Assembly: GCA_002786385.1 (NCBI GenBank)
Contig: PGCN01000025.1
Location: 62,001 to 126,000, forward strand
Length of the DNA: 64,000 nucleotides
Origin: Flavobacterium sp. FEMGT703F
GTDB taxonomy: Bacteria; Bacteroidota; Bacteroidia; Flavobacteriales; Flavobacteriaceae
Direction: 5' to 3'
How positions within the stretch are numbered: the stretch's first letter is position 1; each line of letters opens with the position of its first letter. Shown piece by piece: positions 26,978 to 35,117 of this stretch. The notes below the pieces were generated by a model that searched no databases, was not told the DNA's origin, and saw only the letters and a program-made list of their open reading frames with translations. The translations under genes were made by a program, and so were the position numbers.

Positions 26978-27173
26978 TATTGTATTGGTGAATTTTGTAA
27001 AATCCTAAGACTAGTGACCCTAATAACAATAGAACCAATCCACCATCCAAAGGCAAGCCTGGCGGGGGCGGAGGAGTAGACGGAGGCGGCGGACCAGGGG
27101 CAGCGAAAACACTAATGGCCGGTAAAAAAACCGCAGTCAAAATAATTACAATTCTATTGGGGAGAATTTTCAT
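26958..27173 (-). CDS. Small Pro-rich secreted protein with PID-CTERM-like sorting tail
   Basis: The 71-residue protein consists of a signal peptide (to about residue 24, FAA), a proline stretch (PPPPSTPPPPPG), the tripeptide-like LPLDGG, a hydrophobic helix (LVLLLLGSLVLGFY) and a basic tail (KIHQYNIKKASR). This is the tripartite layout of exosortase/CTERM-type sorting signals, and P-[IL]-D followed by GGL fits the PID-CTERM type of Flavobacteria as I recall it. Nothing but sorting signals is encoded, so the mature product would be a tiny Pro-rich peptide. Confidence 0.65.
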   Translation of the reverse strand: MKILPNRIVIILTAVFLPAISVFAAPGPPPPSTPPPPPGLPLDGGLVLLLLGSLVLGFYKIHQYNIKKASR

Positions 27174-27350
27174 AGTGCGTAAAAGTAAAAAAAAAATCTA
27201 ATCGCCAAAATAAATTAATTATTTAATCCATTAAGTTAATGCAAATTTAAAGTGTAAATCTATCGTTTTGTTCTTATAAAACCCAAGATCATTGCAAATG
27301 AGCTTCTTTACCAAGATACGATTTTTTTTCACTTTTGGTTTTTTCTAATA

Positions 27351-27376
27351 AAAAAGACCTCTGTTGAGGTCTTTAA
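27351..27376 (-). terminator. Terminator of the tRNA gene
   Basis: AAAGACCTC and GAGGTCTTT form a 9-bp stem with a TGTT loop 7 bases past the tRNA 3' end; a T-run follows on the minus strand. Confidence 0.88.
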
Positions 27377-27382
27377 ATTATG

Positions 27383-27456
27383 TGGTCCCACTTGGGCTCG
27401 AACCAAGGACCACCTGATTATGAGTCAGGTGCTCTAACCAACTGAGCTATAGGACC
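27383..27456 (-). tRNA. tRNA with CAU anticodon (elongator Met, or Ile2 if lysidine-modified)
   Basis: The 74-nt gene begins GGTCCTATAGCTCAGTTGG, has D stem GCTC/GAGC, anticodon loop CTCATAA closed by CCTGA/TCAGG, a T loop GGTTCGAGC, and acceptor stem GGTCCTA/TGGGACC with A73. CCA is not encoded. Sequence alone does not settle Met versus lysidine-modified Ile2. The first 41 nt lie in the island's direct repeat. The gene is intact although an integrative island enters here. Confidence 0.93.
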
Positions 27457-27508
27457 GGCTAAGAGGTTGCAATATTACTACTATTTTTTTTTCGTTGCAA
27501 CTATTTTT
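27416..27508. repeat. attL: left copy of the 93-bp island direct repeat
   Basis: It is identical base for base with 44661-44753. It covers tRNA nucleotides 1-41 (through the anticodon loop) and 52 bases upstream of the tRNA. The exact crossover cannot be placed inside an identical block; the boundary at the anticodon stem suggests an anticodon-loop attachment site. Confidence 0.95.
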
Positions 27509-27642
27509 GGCTTTTACTTGTAACCACTGCAATTACTGAGACTCTTATTTTTCTTATACAAGAAATTGTGAATTCATATTCTACAAGATGTCTTTTTTCA
27601 AATCTTTAAGATTATCACCAGAAGTACTGTAAAATACAAAAA

Positions 27643-27675
27643 GAGTGCAAATGGTGTGCACAAATTTTAGCCACT
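27643..27675 (+). other. Candidate integrase arm-type site, left end
   Basis: GTGCAAA, GTGTGCACA and TTTTAG occur in the same order and spacing at 44580-44612 near the right end and, diverged, at 42136-42168. Position just before the integrase start fits an arm-binding site. Confidence 0.5.
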
Positions 27676-27697
27676 CCACAGCCTTAATACCTATATT

Positions 27698-28912
27698 ATG
27701 GCAACTATTAAAATTGTGCTTGATCAGCGCAGAGAAAAGAATGATGGTACTTATCCTATTGTGATTAGAGTAAGGCATTTAAAGAAGTATTTTGACTTAA
27801 AAACCAGTTACTCAGTAGTTAAAAGTAAGTTTGACGGTAAAAAGTTATTAATCATTGGAGATACTGAGGCAAACTTTGAAATTGAAGAACAAAAAGAAAT
27901 GTGCTCAAAAAGAGTGCGAGAGTTCATGAAACAGAACATTAATACAGCGTTTGATATTGATGCTCTTAAAAAGTTTGTCTTACAGAAACCTTCAGAAATT
28001 GTTACTGTAGAGAGTTTTTGGAAAGATGTTATTCAACAACTTTTAGATAGTAACAGAACGGGGAGTGCTAGGTCATATTCTATTACCTTATCAGTACTTT
28101 CAAAAATAGTAGACTTTAATTGTAAGTTCTCAAATATAACTTATAAAGATTTGATTACTATGGAAACCACTCTTTTAAAGAGGGGTGTTTCTGTCAATGG
28201 TGTGGCAGTATACATGAGAACATTTAGAGCCGTATGTAACAGAGCTATTCTATACAACTTTGCAACTCATGAATGGTATCCATTTAGAAAATTCAAAATA
28301 AAGAAAGAGAAAACAACACCTAGAACAATTACATTAGAATTAATGAAGAATTATTTTGCTTTAAATTTATCTTCTAATGATATACTTTATAAGGCTTGGT
28401 GTATAGGTAAATTAATATTTATGCTTAGAGGTATTAATTTAACTGATCTTATAACTTTGAAGAAATCCAATGTTCATGGTGATAGAATCATTTATAAAAG
28501 AGCTAAAACCGGAAAGATGTATAGTATAAAAATTCTACCTCATACAGCAGAGCTAATTGAACAATTTTCAGGAAGCACGGAATACTTGATGGAGTTTATG
28601 GAAGTGCACAATGATAAAAAGACGGTATCTGAGCTAAATATTTACACAGATTTTAGAAAAAGGCTAAATAAAAAACTTAAAAAGATAGGAGGGTTGCTAA
28701 ATATTGAAGATACATTGACAACATATGTTTTTAGATACACTTATGCCAATATAGCCAAACAGCTTGGATATAGTAAAGATTTGATTGCTGAGGCACTTGG
28801 ACATGAATATGGAAATTCAGTAACCGGCATTTACCTTGAAATGTTTGATAATGATGTAGTAGATATGATGAATGAGAATATTTATCAAAAAATTATTCCC
28901 CCAAATAAATAA
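27698..28912 (+). CDS. Tyrosine-type site-specific integrase
   Basis: The 404-residue recombinase has an N-terminal arm-binding domain (VLDQRREKNDGTYPIVIRV), a SAM-like core-binding domain at about 100-200, and a catalytic domain at about 205-395. Active-site residues are R244 (MLRGIN), K270 (RAKTGK), R346 (YVFRYTYAN), H369 (ALGHEYG) and the nucleophile Y379 (GIYLE). The usual first His is Tyr343, as in many Bacteroidota integrases with YVARH-type motifs. It sits beside attL and transcribes into the island. Its last 20 bases overlap the convergent ADP-ribosyltransferase-like gene. Confidence 0.95.
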   Translation: MATIKIVLDQRREKNDGTYPIVIRVRHLKKYFDLKTSYSVVKSKFDGKKLLIIGDTEANFEIEEQKEMCSKRVREFMKQNINTAFDIDALKKFVLQKPSEIVTVESFWKDVIQQLLDSNRTGSARSYSITLSVLSKIVDFNCKFSNITYKDLITMETTLLKRGVSVNGVAVYMRTFRAVCNRAILYNFATHEWYPFRKFKIKKEKTTPRTITLELMKNYFALNLSSNDILYKAWCIGKLIFMLRGINLTDLITLKKSNVHGDRIIYKRAKTGKMYSIKILPHTAELIEQFSGSTEYLMEFMEVHNDKKTVSELNIYTDFRKRLNKKLKKIGGLLNIEDTLTTYVFRYTYANIAKQLGYSKDLIAEALGHEYGNSVTGIYLEMFDNDVVDMMNENIYQKIIPPNK

Positions 28913-29573
28913 TTTCTTCTTCATTACGTTCACTAAAATAAGCAACAACTTTTGATTTCTTTATAGTAAGTTCAAGTACTTCCATTTGATCATTTGACAG
29001 CACTTTTTTTCTGTCAACAAATTGTTGTGCGATGTCTTTACTAAGAGTCCAGCTAATTCCAAAGCCTGTCCTTTTTTCATTTACTGCACCTCCTCTGTAG
29101 ATTGTAATAGTTTCAGGTAAATTGTCTAAAAACTTAATGTCTTCATCATTCATTAGCTTCTCTCTATTACTTCTGTTTGATGAAAATATATTCTTATAAA
29201 CTTCATAGGGAACATGCGCAAAGTCTTGCATAATATATACATAAGCTAATTTTTCCCAATATTCCTCATCTGAAAATGAATCCTGGTGTTTTAAAAAAAC
29301 TGATATGTAATCCCCTTTTGGAGTTCCCATTAATTCTCCATCAAATGAAAAAGCCCCATTGTTCTCAATAAAATCAATTGCCTTTACAATCAAATCAGCA
29401 TTTTTTAATACTTTGCTAACATCATTAGCTATAGTTTCAAAGTATTTTTTGTCACTAAATTGACTTAGTTTTTCTAATTTTTTCTGTAATTCAAGTTTGA
29501 GCTTTGTGTTACCGGAATTTATTTTTTCAAATTCTTCAAGAAGTTCTTTTGCCTTAACTCTATAATCCATCAT
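28893..29573 (-). CDS. Predicted ADP-ribosyltransferase-fold protein linked to hsdR
   Basis: The 226-residue protein has a helical N-terminal half (about 1-130) and a C-terminal domain whose motif order fits R-S-E-class ADP-ribosyltransferases. R160 lies in TIYRGGAV, S174-W-T176 in GFGISWTLSKDIAQQF, and the E218-E-E220 string in RNEEEIIYL. Together these resemble the NAD-binding Arg, the STS strand and the ExE catalytic loop. The family assignment comes from these motifs alone. It begins 5 bases after hsdR, so it is probably expressed with the restriction enzyme. It could be a toxin that acts when restriction fails, or a modifier of HsdR; both are inference. Confidence 0.6.
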   Translation of the reverse strand: MMDYRVKAKELLEEFEKINSGNTKLKLELQKKLEKLSQFSDKKYFETIANDVSKVLKNADLIVKAIDFIENNGAFSFDGELMGTPKGDYISVFLKHQDSFSDEEYWEKLAYVYIMQDFAHVPYEVYKNIFSSNRSNREKLMNDEDIKFLDNLPETITIYRGGAVNEKRTGFGISWTLSKDIAQQFVDRKKVLSNDQMEVLELTIKKSKVVAYFSERNEEEIIYLGE

Positions 29574-29578
29574 TTTAG

Positions 29579-32500
29579 TTACCCTATCATCGCATTCTCA
29601 TTAATGCGCTCTATTATACTTATCACTTTATGTGCATCACTATCCTCAAACACCCCCATTAATCCCTGATCATTCATATCAGTAAAAGGAGGTTCAAAAA
29701 GCATGCTTGGTTCAATTGTGCCATTCTTTGTTAGGTAGGATATTATATTCTGTATGAATGTCATCTGGTCTGCTCTCAGATTCCCTGCCTGCAGGAACTC
29801 AGAAAAGGCATTTTGCGCCGCTTTAACATCCAATCCTATGATTCCTCTAATAAATACACCTAAAGGCTCTTTGCCAAACTCTTTTACAAAGTCTTCTTTG
29901 GTTCCTCTTTCATCCCCATCAAATAATATCTCTTCAAGTAGACTTAACTCCCTTGAAGTTATAGGTTCATTAGTAAGTAATTTTGAAATCGTTAATTGAT
30001 GTTTATTCTCTCTGATAAAACTTTCTACTCTTCTTCTGTATGAAGTACCATAATTAGAACTTAGATTAGGTTCATTTACTTTCATGATAACTTCTGAGTC
30101 CTGTAAATTGGTGTAAATAACAGTTTTGTTAGATGTTTCAAGGTATTGCACCAACTCTCTAAGTTCTTCTCTAACACTATCTAACTTTTTCTGAGAAATA
30201 CCCTTGTAGAAATCTTGTTTTTTGATGCTCTCAATCAATGGTTTAGCTCTCAATACAGCAGGAATTGTATATTTTAAACTCAAAGCTTCTGCAATATCAA
30301 TCAATGATTCTTCATACTTCTTTTTTGTTCCTGCCATCATTAAAGTTGCAATTTGAAGTTTTAACATCATCAAATCAAACCTTCTTGCCATTTCATTAAT
30401 ACTTTCAGGAACCGGTAACTCAGATAAATGTTCCTCAATAATGTGAACATCATTGCTGTCAAGGTTATTCCATCGAGCCCTGCTTTTAAATTCGTCAACA
30501 TGTTTCAAATTCATAGCAACTTGAAATCTGGTTTTATCTAAATTATCAATTGCTTTATGTAAAATATCTCGTAATGTATTAGATAACTCTAAATCCTCTT
30601 GGTCTCCTGTTTCTACTAATAGCCTGCTAAGGTGTAGCCTAGATTCAAATATTTGTTGTGTAATGGGTTTTCCCGGCTGTGTTTCTTTGCCTTTTTTCTC
30701 CACTTCAAAAAAATCAAAATTGCCACATACATCAAAAATCAAGAAATGGTCTTTAGGTTGTCCTGGACCAAACACATCATCACATAATCTGGTTCCTCTG
30801 CCTATCATTTGCCAGAATTTAGCATAGGAGCGTACCACTTTAAAAAATACCAAATTCAATATTCTAATAGCATCAATACCAGTATCCATCATATCAACAG
30901 ATACTGCTATTTGTGGATTTTTCTCGCTGTACTTATCACAAAAATCATCTATCAAACTTTGAGCGTGTGATACCTTGTTGTGTATCATGGCAATAAAACC
31001 AGAAGGTTTGTCCGGATATCTTTCTGTAAAACAATCAACAATAAATTTAGCATGATCTTGATTTACAGCAAAAATTATAGTTCTGCCAATCTTATCTCCA
31101 CCTTCAATTTTCAATCCGTGTTGCATTAAAGCATCTAAGACTTTATTAACTGTATCTTTGTTGAACAACCATTTGTTCATGGCATTAGCTCTAATCTCCT
31201 CAGGGAATAATCCTGTAGTTTTATCTTCAAAGGTTTCCTCATATTTTTCTTTTTCCTTATCTGATAAGTCCTTATACTTAATACCTTCTCGAAGAAAATT
31301 AGTAGTTACATCAATGTTTTTATAAGGATTTAGATATTGAGGTACAGCTTGATGTAATTCATATAAAAACGTTGGATCTTCATTGCTACAACCAAACAGC
31401 TCAAAGGTATTGTGGTCAATTCCATCTTTTGGAGTGGCTGTTAATCCAACTATAGCAGCATCAAAATAGTCAAAGATTGCTTTATATCTGTTATAAATAG
31501 ATCTATGCGCTTCATCAACTATGATTAAATCAAAATGTCCAACACCATAAAAACGCTCATCAACATTTCTGATGTTATCTATTTTATTCATCATACTTGG
31601 ATAAGTGCTGAACACTAAACGTGTAGTATCATTTTCTTTTTCCGCTGTTAAATCAATTGAGGATAAGTCTGGTAGATATTCACTAAAATTATTCTTGGCT
31701 TGACTTACCAATGCATTTCTATCTGCTAAAAACAATACTCTTTTTACCCAGTTATTTTTGAATAGCACATCAACCATTGCAGCTGCAGTCCTGGTTTTAC
31801 CACTACCTGTTGCCATTACTAACAAAGCTCTTCTTTTGTTACCGCATAATCCATTGGCACCATCAGTAACAAAAGTTTCAGCAACACGGTTAATTGCTTC
31901 AAACTGATAAGGTCTATTAGCAATTGCAGTATTAATAGATGCTTTGCGGATATCTTTTATAGTAGCATGTTTCTGTAATAACCATTGTAGCTCCTCTTTT
32001 GTGTAGAATCCATAAACTCTTCTTGGAGAACTATAAAATTTATCTTCCCATATCTTGGTTTCATAACCATTGGTATAGAAAATAATTGGTCTTTGCCCAT
32101 GCATCTTTTCTAAACAAGTGGCATATAATGAAGCTTGGTTTTTCCCTACTTCAACATCTTTAGTTGTACGTTTTGCTTCTATCAATGCTAAAGGTTTACC
32201 ATTATCATTCCATAATACATAATCTACAAATCCATTTCCTTTGGGATTATCTGCTGTAATAGGCATTCCTGTAACCGGATATTCTAACTCCCTACCACTA
32301 GTTAGAGAGTGCCAACCGGCTTCTTTCAAGTCAACATCAATAAGATGCTGTCTTGTTTGTGCTTCTGTAAATTCAGTTGCAATTGGTTTGAGTCGCTCCT
32401 GTTTTTGTTTTTTAAGTTTTGCAACTGCCTGTACAGTCTGTTGCTTGTATGCTTCTAAAGTTGCTTCGCTTTCTTGTGCTTTAGAAAGGATTGCTTCTTT

Positions 32501-33016
32501 TTCTTGTTGTAGTTTTGTAATTTGAGCCAACAACTCTTGGTATGCTTTCTCCTGTTCCTGTTGTTGCTCTCTTAACTGTCTTTGTTTTTCTCCTAGTTTA
32601 GGTATAAAAGACTCATCAAAAGCGCCTGGTAAATCAGGAATAGACTTGCTGTAGTTTTGAGAAAACCACTTACTGAAATCATAAATGTACCGGATGCTTA
32701 TTTGAGCATCTTTAGAAGATACTCTATTACCATAATGAGCAGCATTATTACCTGTTTTTCTAACTATGTGCAACCCCTCTCTGAGTTGATATGGAATGAT
32801 AGACTTGATACTTTCATGTTCCATTAACTGAATTAGCTCAGTGTTAAATGGTTTTTGAATGTGTTCTAAATCATAGAGCAAATACATAGACTCTTCTAAC
32901 ACTAAACGGCAGTAACTGGCACAAGAGACAGGTTCTGTAAAAACCCTATCCTCTGCAGTTTTCAGTTTAGTGTAGAGTGATAGCCACTCTTGCTGAAGAA
33001 ATTTAAAGTTGCTCAT
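29579..33016 (-). CDS. hsdR: Type I restriction enzyme R subunit (EcoEI-like)
   Basis: The 1145-residue subunit translocates and cleaves unmethylated DNA with HsdM and HsdS. Domains in order: a DUF4145-like helical region (about 5-125), a Gln-rich coiled coil (about 140-210), a PD-(D/E)XK nuclease with D265 and E280-A-K282 (GFVDYVLW...IEAKRT), then a superfamily 2 helicase with Walker A at 401-408 (MATGSGKT), DEAH at 501-504 and GLTATP, and a C-terminal helical domain. The ATG at 33016 is preferred over a TTG two codons upstream. It lies 8 bases after the zinc-ribbon gene. All catalytic motifs are intact. Confidence 0.96.
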   Translation of the reverse strand: MSNFKFLQQEWLSLYTKLKTAEDRVFTEPVSCASYCRLVLEESMYLLYDLEHIQKPFNTELIQLMEHESIKSIIPYQLREGLHIVRKTGNNAAHYGNRVSSKDAQISIRYIYDFSKWFSQNYSKSIPDLPGAFDESFIPKLGEKQRQLREQQQEQEKAYQELLAQITKLQQEKEAILSKAQESEATLEAYKQQTVQAVAKLKKQKQERLKPIATEFTEAQTRQHLIDVDLKEAGWHSLTSGRELEYPVTGMPITADNPKGNGFVDYVLWNDNGKPLALIEAKRTTKDVEVGKNQASLYATCLEKMHGQRPIIFYTNGYETKIWEDKFYSSPRRVYGFYTKEELQWLLQKHATIKDIRKASINTAIANRPYQFEAINRVAETFVTDGANGLCGNKRRALLVMATGSGKTRTAAAMVDVLFKNNWVKRVLFLADRNALVSQAKNNFSEYLPDLSSIDLTAEKENDTTRLVFSTYPSMMNKIDNIRNVDERFYGVGHFDLIIVDEAHRSIYNRYKAIFDYFDAAIVGLTATPKDGIDHNTFELFGCSNEDPTFLYELHQAVPQYLNPYKNIDVTTNFLREGIKYKDLSDKEKEKYEETFEDKTTGLFPEEIRANAMNKWLFNKDTVNKVLDALMQHGLKIEGGDKIGRTIIFAVNQDHAKFIVDCFTERYPDKPSGFIAMIHNKVSHAQSLIDDFCDKYSEKNPQIAVSVDMMDTGIDAIRILNLVFFKVVRSYAKFWQMIGRGTRLCDDVFGPGQPKDHFLIFDVCGNFDFFEVEKKGKETQPGKPITQQIFESRLHLSRLLVETGDQEDLELSNTLRDILHKAIDNLDKTRFQVAMNLKHVDEFKSRARWNNLDSNDVHIIEEHLSELPVPESINEMARRFDLMMLKLQIATLMMAGTKKKYEESLIDIAEALSLKYTIPAVLRAKPLIESIKKQDFYKGISQKKLDSVREELRELVQYLETSNKTVIYTNLQDSEVIMKVNEPNLSSNYGTSYRRRVESFIRENKHQLTISKLLTNEPITSRELSLLEEILFDGDERGTKEDFVKEFGKEPLGVFIRGIIGLDVKAAQNAFSEFLQAGNLRADQMTFIQNIISYLTKNGTIEPSMLFEPPFTDMNDQGLMGVFEDSDAHKVISIIERINENAMIG

Positions 33017-33024
33017 TAACAATA

Positions 33025-33729
33025 TTAGTTATTATTTTCCTCTTCTTGTCTTTTCTGATCCTCATCATCTCGTTTACAGTCTGAACATAAATCATCACTA
33101 CTCCACATAAAGCTGTCATATTGACCACACCTTTTACAAGTATGTTCTGCTTTATCTTTGCAACTACTACATACTTCTTCATATTTATTCTTCCTTGAAC
33201 CGCATTCCGGACAAGTCATTTTCCTTTTACAAGAATAACAATAATCATCATACTCATACTTAGAAAAGCCGCACTCAGGACAGACAAGCAAAGCTTGATC
33301 TTCAGAGATTTCTCTATTCATTTGATCTTCATCAGTAAAGTTACACTCTGGACCTGTTATGTGAATGTCATATTCATAACCATTATCACTTGTAAAAGAA
33401 CAATTTCCACTGCTATCTAATTCTTGAGGTTCAAAATGGCTATCATCTAGCCAACCTCCATTTGGCCAATGAATCACAGTTAATTCATTGTTTTCAACTT
33501 CAACATTTAAAGTGTAAGTGCTTCTTGTACCGGTATTAGGATTGTAATATTCTACTTCTGCACAATAGGTGTCATCCGGATAATTTTCTGAATCATAAAA
33601 GTACTCTGTATTTGTCTTTTCGTATTCATTATCATAATCACCAAATAGCCGTGTTAAAACCTGTTTTTTAAAAAAAACAGACACCAATATTATTACAATA
33701 ATGACAGCAATAAATTTATTTCTATTCAT
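33025..33729 (-). CDS. Membrane-anchored protein with C-terminal zinc ribbons, inside the hsd operon
   Basis: This 234-residue protein has one N-terminal membrane helix (KFIAVIIVIILVSVFF) and an acidic beta-rich middle domain (about 45-145). The C-terminal part carries three zinc-ribbon pairs: CPECG...CYSC, CPECG...CSSC and CKRCG...CSDC, then a Lys/Glu tail. I do not recognise the whole protein. Its place between hsdS and hsdR, 8 bases from hsdR, is unusual for a type I system and suggests an accessory role, for example tethering the complex to the membrane. Without a signal peptide the orientation of the ribbons is uncertain. Confidence 0.75.
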   Translation of the reverse strand: MNRNKFIAVIIVIILVSVFFKKQVLTRLFGDYDNEYEKTNTEYFYDSENYPDDTYCAEVEYYNPNTGTRSTYTLNVEVENNELTVIHWPNGGWLDDSHFEPQELDSSGNCSFTSDNGYEYDIHITGPECNFTDEDQMNREISEDQALLVCPECGFSKYEYDDYCYSCKRKMTCPECGSRKNKYEEVCSSCKDKAEHTCKRCGQYDSFMWSSDDLCSDCKRDDEDQKRQEEENNN

Positions 33730-33811
33730 GCTAAAATGATAAATAGTCAGCTAAAGACTACTAAGTTATAATTTTTTACCAATATAGGCTATTCCTTACT
33801 AATACTTATTA

Positions 33812-33991
33812 TTATTGCTTCCGAATGAATAGGCTTTTGATGATTTGTCCATTTTCATCTTGTTCTCCAAATACTCTACTGTCTGATAAAGTTGCTCTAA
33901 TAGTGTTTCCATCATTTAGCAGGACTGTTACTACATCTCCTTTTGAGAGATTTTGATGAGCAAATTCTGTTGTAATTTCAAAATGTGTCAA
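33812..33991 (-). CDS. Small ORF (59 aa) between hsdS and the zinc-ribbon gene
   Basis: An open frame from a TTG at 33991 encodes a 59-residue product (GDVVTVLLNDGNTIRATLSD; IIKSLFIRKQ) that looks like a small beta-barrel (SH3-like) domain. It begins 10 bases after the hsdS stop on the same strand. No ATG exists in frame, so the start is uncertain. The amino-acid composition is protein-like rather than random. It may be an operon member of unknown role. Confidence 0.5.
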   Translation of the reverse strand: MTHFEITTEFAHQNLSKGDVVTVLLNDGNTIRATLSDSRVFGEQDENGQIIKSLFIRKQ

Positions 33992-34001
33992 AAGTTGTAA
34001 T

Positions 34002-35117
34002 CTACATAATTTCTCCTTTAAACGCTTTTTGCAAAAGACTATTAAACAACTCCTCTGATTTCTCTAAACTCTTTTTTGCAATGGCTTTTTGTTCTTCTAT
34101 TACTGCCAGACGCTGTGCAAATTGTTCTTGTAAGTCAATTGAAGGAACAATAATATTTAAATCATAAAATTGCCCGTGACTGAGGTCAGGAATAGTAGTA
34201 GTAGATGCTCTTTTTAATAATTCTCTTCTAATGACTTGATTAGATAAAAAATGAACCAGATAATTTTTATTCAATTTACTTTTGTCCCAATTAATCTTAA
34301 AAAAATTGTTGTGGAAAACCCCTTCAACATTTGTTATTACTTGTCCAGTATTACCTGTTCTAATCATTAATATCTCATCTGTATTGCAGATTACGCTTGC
34401 TCTTGGATTTTCTATAAACTCTTCTTCTTTTCTTCCGTTTAAATAAGCGACAGTCAAGTATTTATATCTGTTTGGACCATTTTCTTTATGTCTGTCTTTT
34501 ATTGCAATTTGCATGCCCTGAGAAACATTAGTAAATTCTTTGATTTTTGGAAAAGGTAAATTCAAATTATTACTCACAGGATCCCCAAACATATCCAAAA
34601 ACAGCGCTTGTGTAAGCTCATCATACTTTGCAATCAATGCTTTGTCATTTTGTCTTAAAGCATCTGCAGCATCCAGTATTTTGGCAATTTTCTGTTGTTT
34701 TGGTAGAGGTGGTAGATTTAACTTCATTTCAGTTAAATCTTCTTTTCTAATACCTTTAATTGTTGAACCGGATAATGTATGAATTATTTCATTTAGTCCT
34801 TTTTCAACACATTTGATTACATAACCTTTGTCTGCCTTGTTTTCATCAACTCGAATTGCTGCAACACCCCGACCTATACAATACTCATTATCTGAAAATG
34901 TAAAATTCCCAATAGTTGCCCTAACACCTAATAGTATATCTCCCTTACGTGCAATTCTTGTTGGTTCAGAAGTATAATATTTAGGTTTAAAATCTTTGCC
35001 TTTATAGTCAGCTGCTCCATTTAATAATGGTAATCCAATTTTTTTATCATTATAACTTTCACCTTTTGGTGATTGACCCATGATAACGTTAGAAACTTCT
35101 TGTAACTCTACTATCAT
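34002..35117 (-). CDS. hsdS: Type I restriction-modification specificity subunit
   Basis: The 371-residue protein has two target-recognition domains (about 1-125 and 185-320), each followed by a conserved helix (PPLPKQQKIAKILDAADALR and IDLQEQFAQRLAVIEEQKAI). These helices hold the half-sites at a fixed distance, so the recognition site should be bipartite. Its ATG overlaps the hsdM stop by 4 bases, so translation is coupled. The target sequence cannot be read from the protein. Confidence 0.95.
   Translation of the reverse strand: MIVELQEVSNVIMGQSPKGESYNDKKIGLPLLNGAADYKGKDFKPKYYTSEPTRIARKGDILLGVRATIGNFTFSDNEYCIGRGVAAIRVDENKADKGYVIKCVEKGLNEIIHTLSGSTIKGIRKEDLTEMKLNLPPLPKQQKIAKILDAADALRQNDKALIAKYDELTQALFLDMFGDPVSNNLNLPFPKIKEFTNVSQGMQIAIKDRHKENGPNRYKYLTVAYLNGRKEEEFIENPRASVICNTDEILMIRTGNTGQVITNVEGVFHNNFFKINWDKSKLNKNYLVHFLSNQVIRRELLKRASTTTIPDLSHGQFYDLNIIVPSIDLQEQFAQRLAVIEEQKAIAKKSLEKSEELFNSLLQKAFKGEIM

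Noticed and set aside
27698..28912. Integrase with a missing catalytic His (Tyr343)
   Set aside because: Bacteroidota tyrosine recombinases commonly have Tyr at this place (YVARH-type), so it is not evidence of inactivity.
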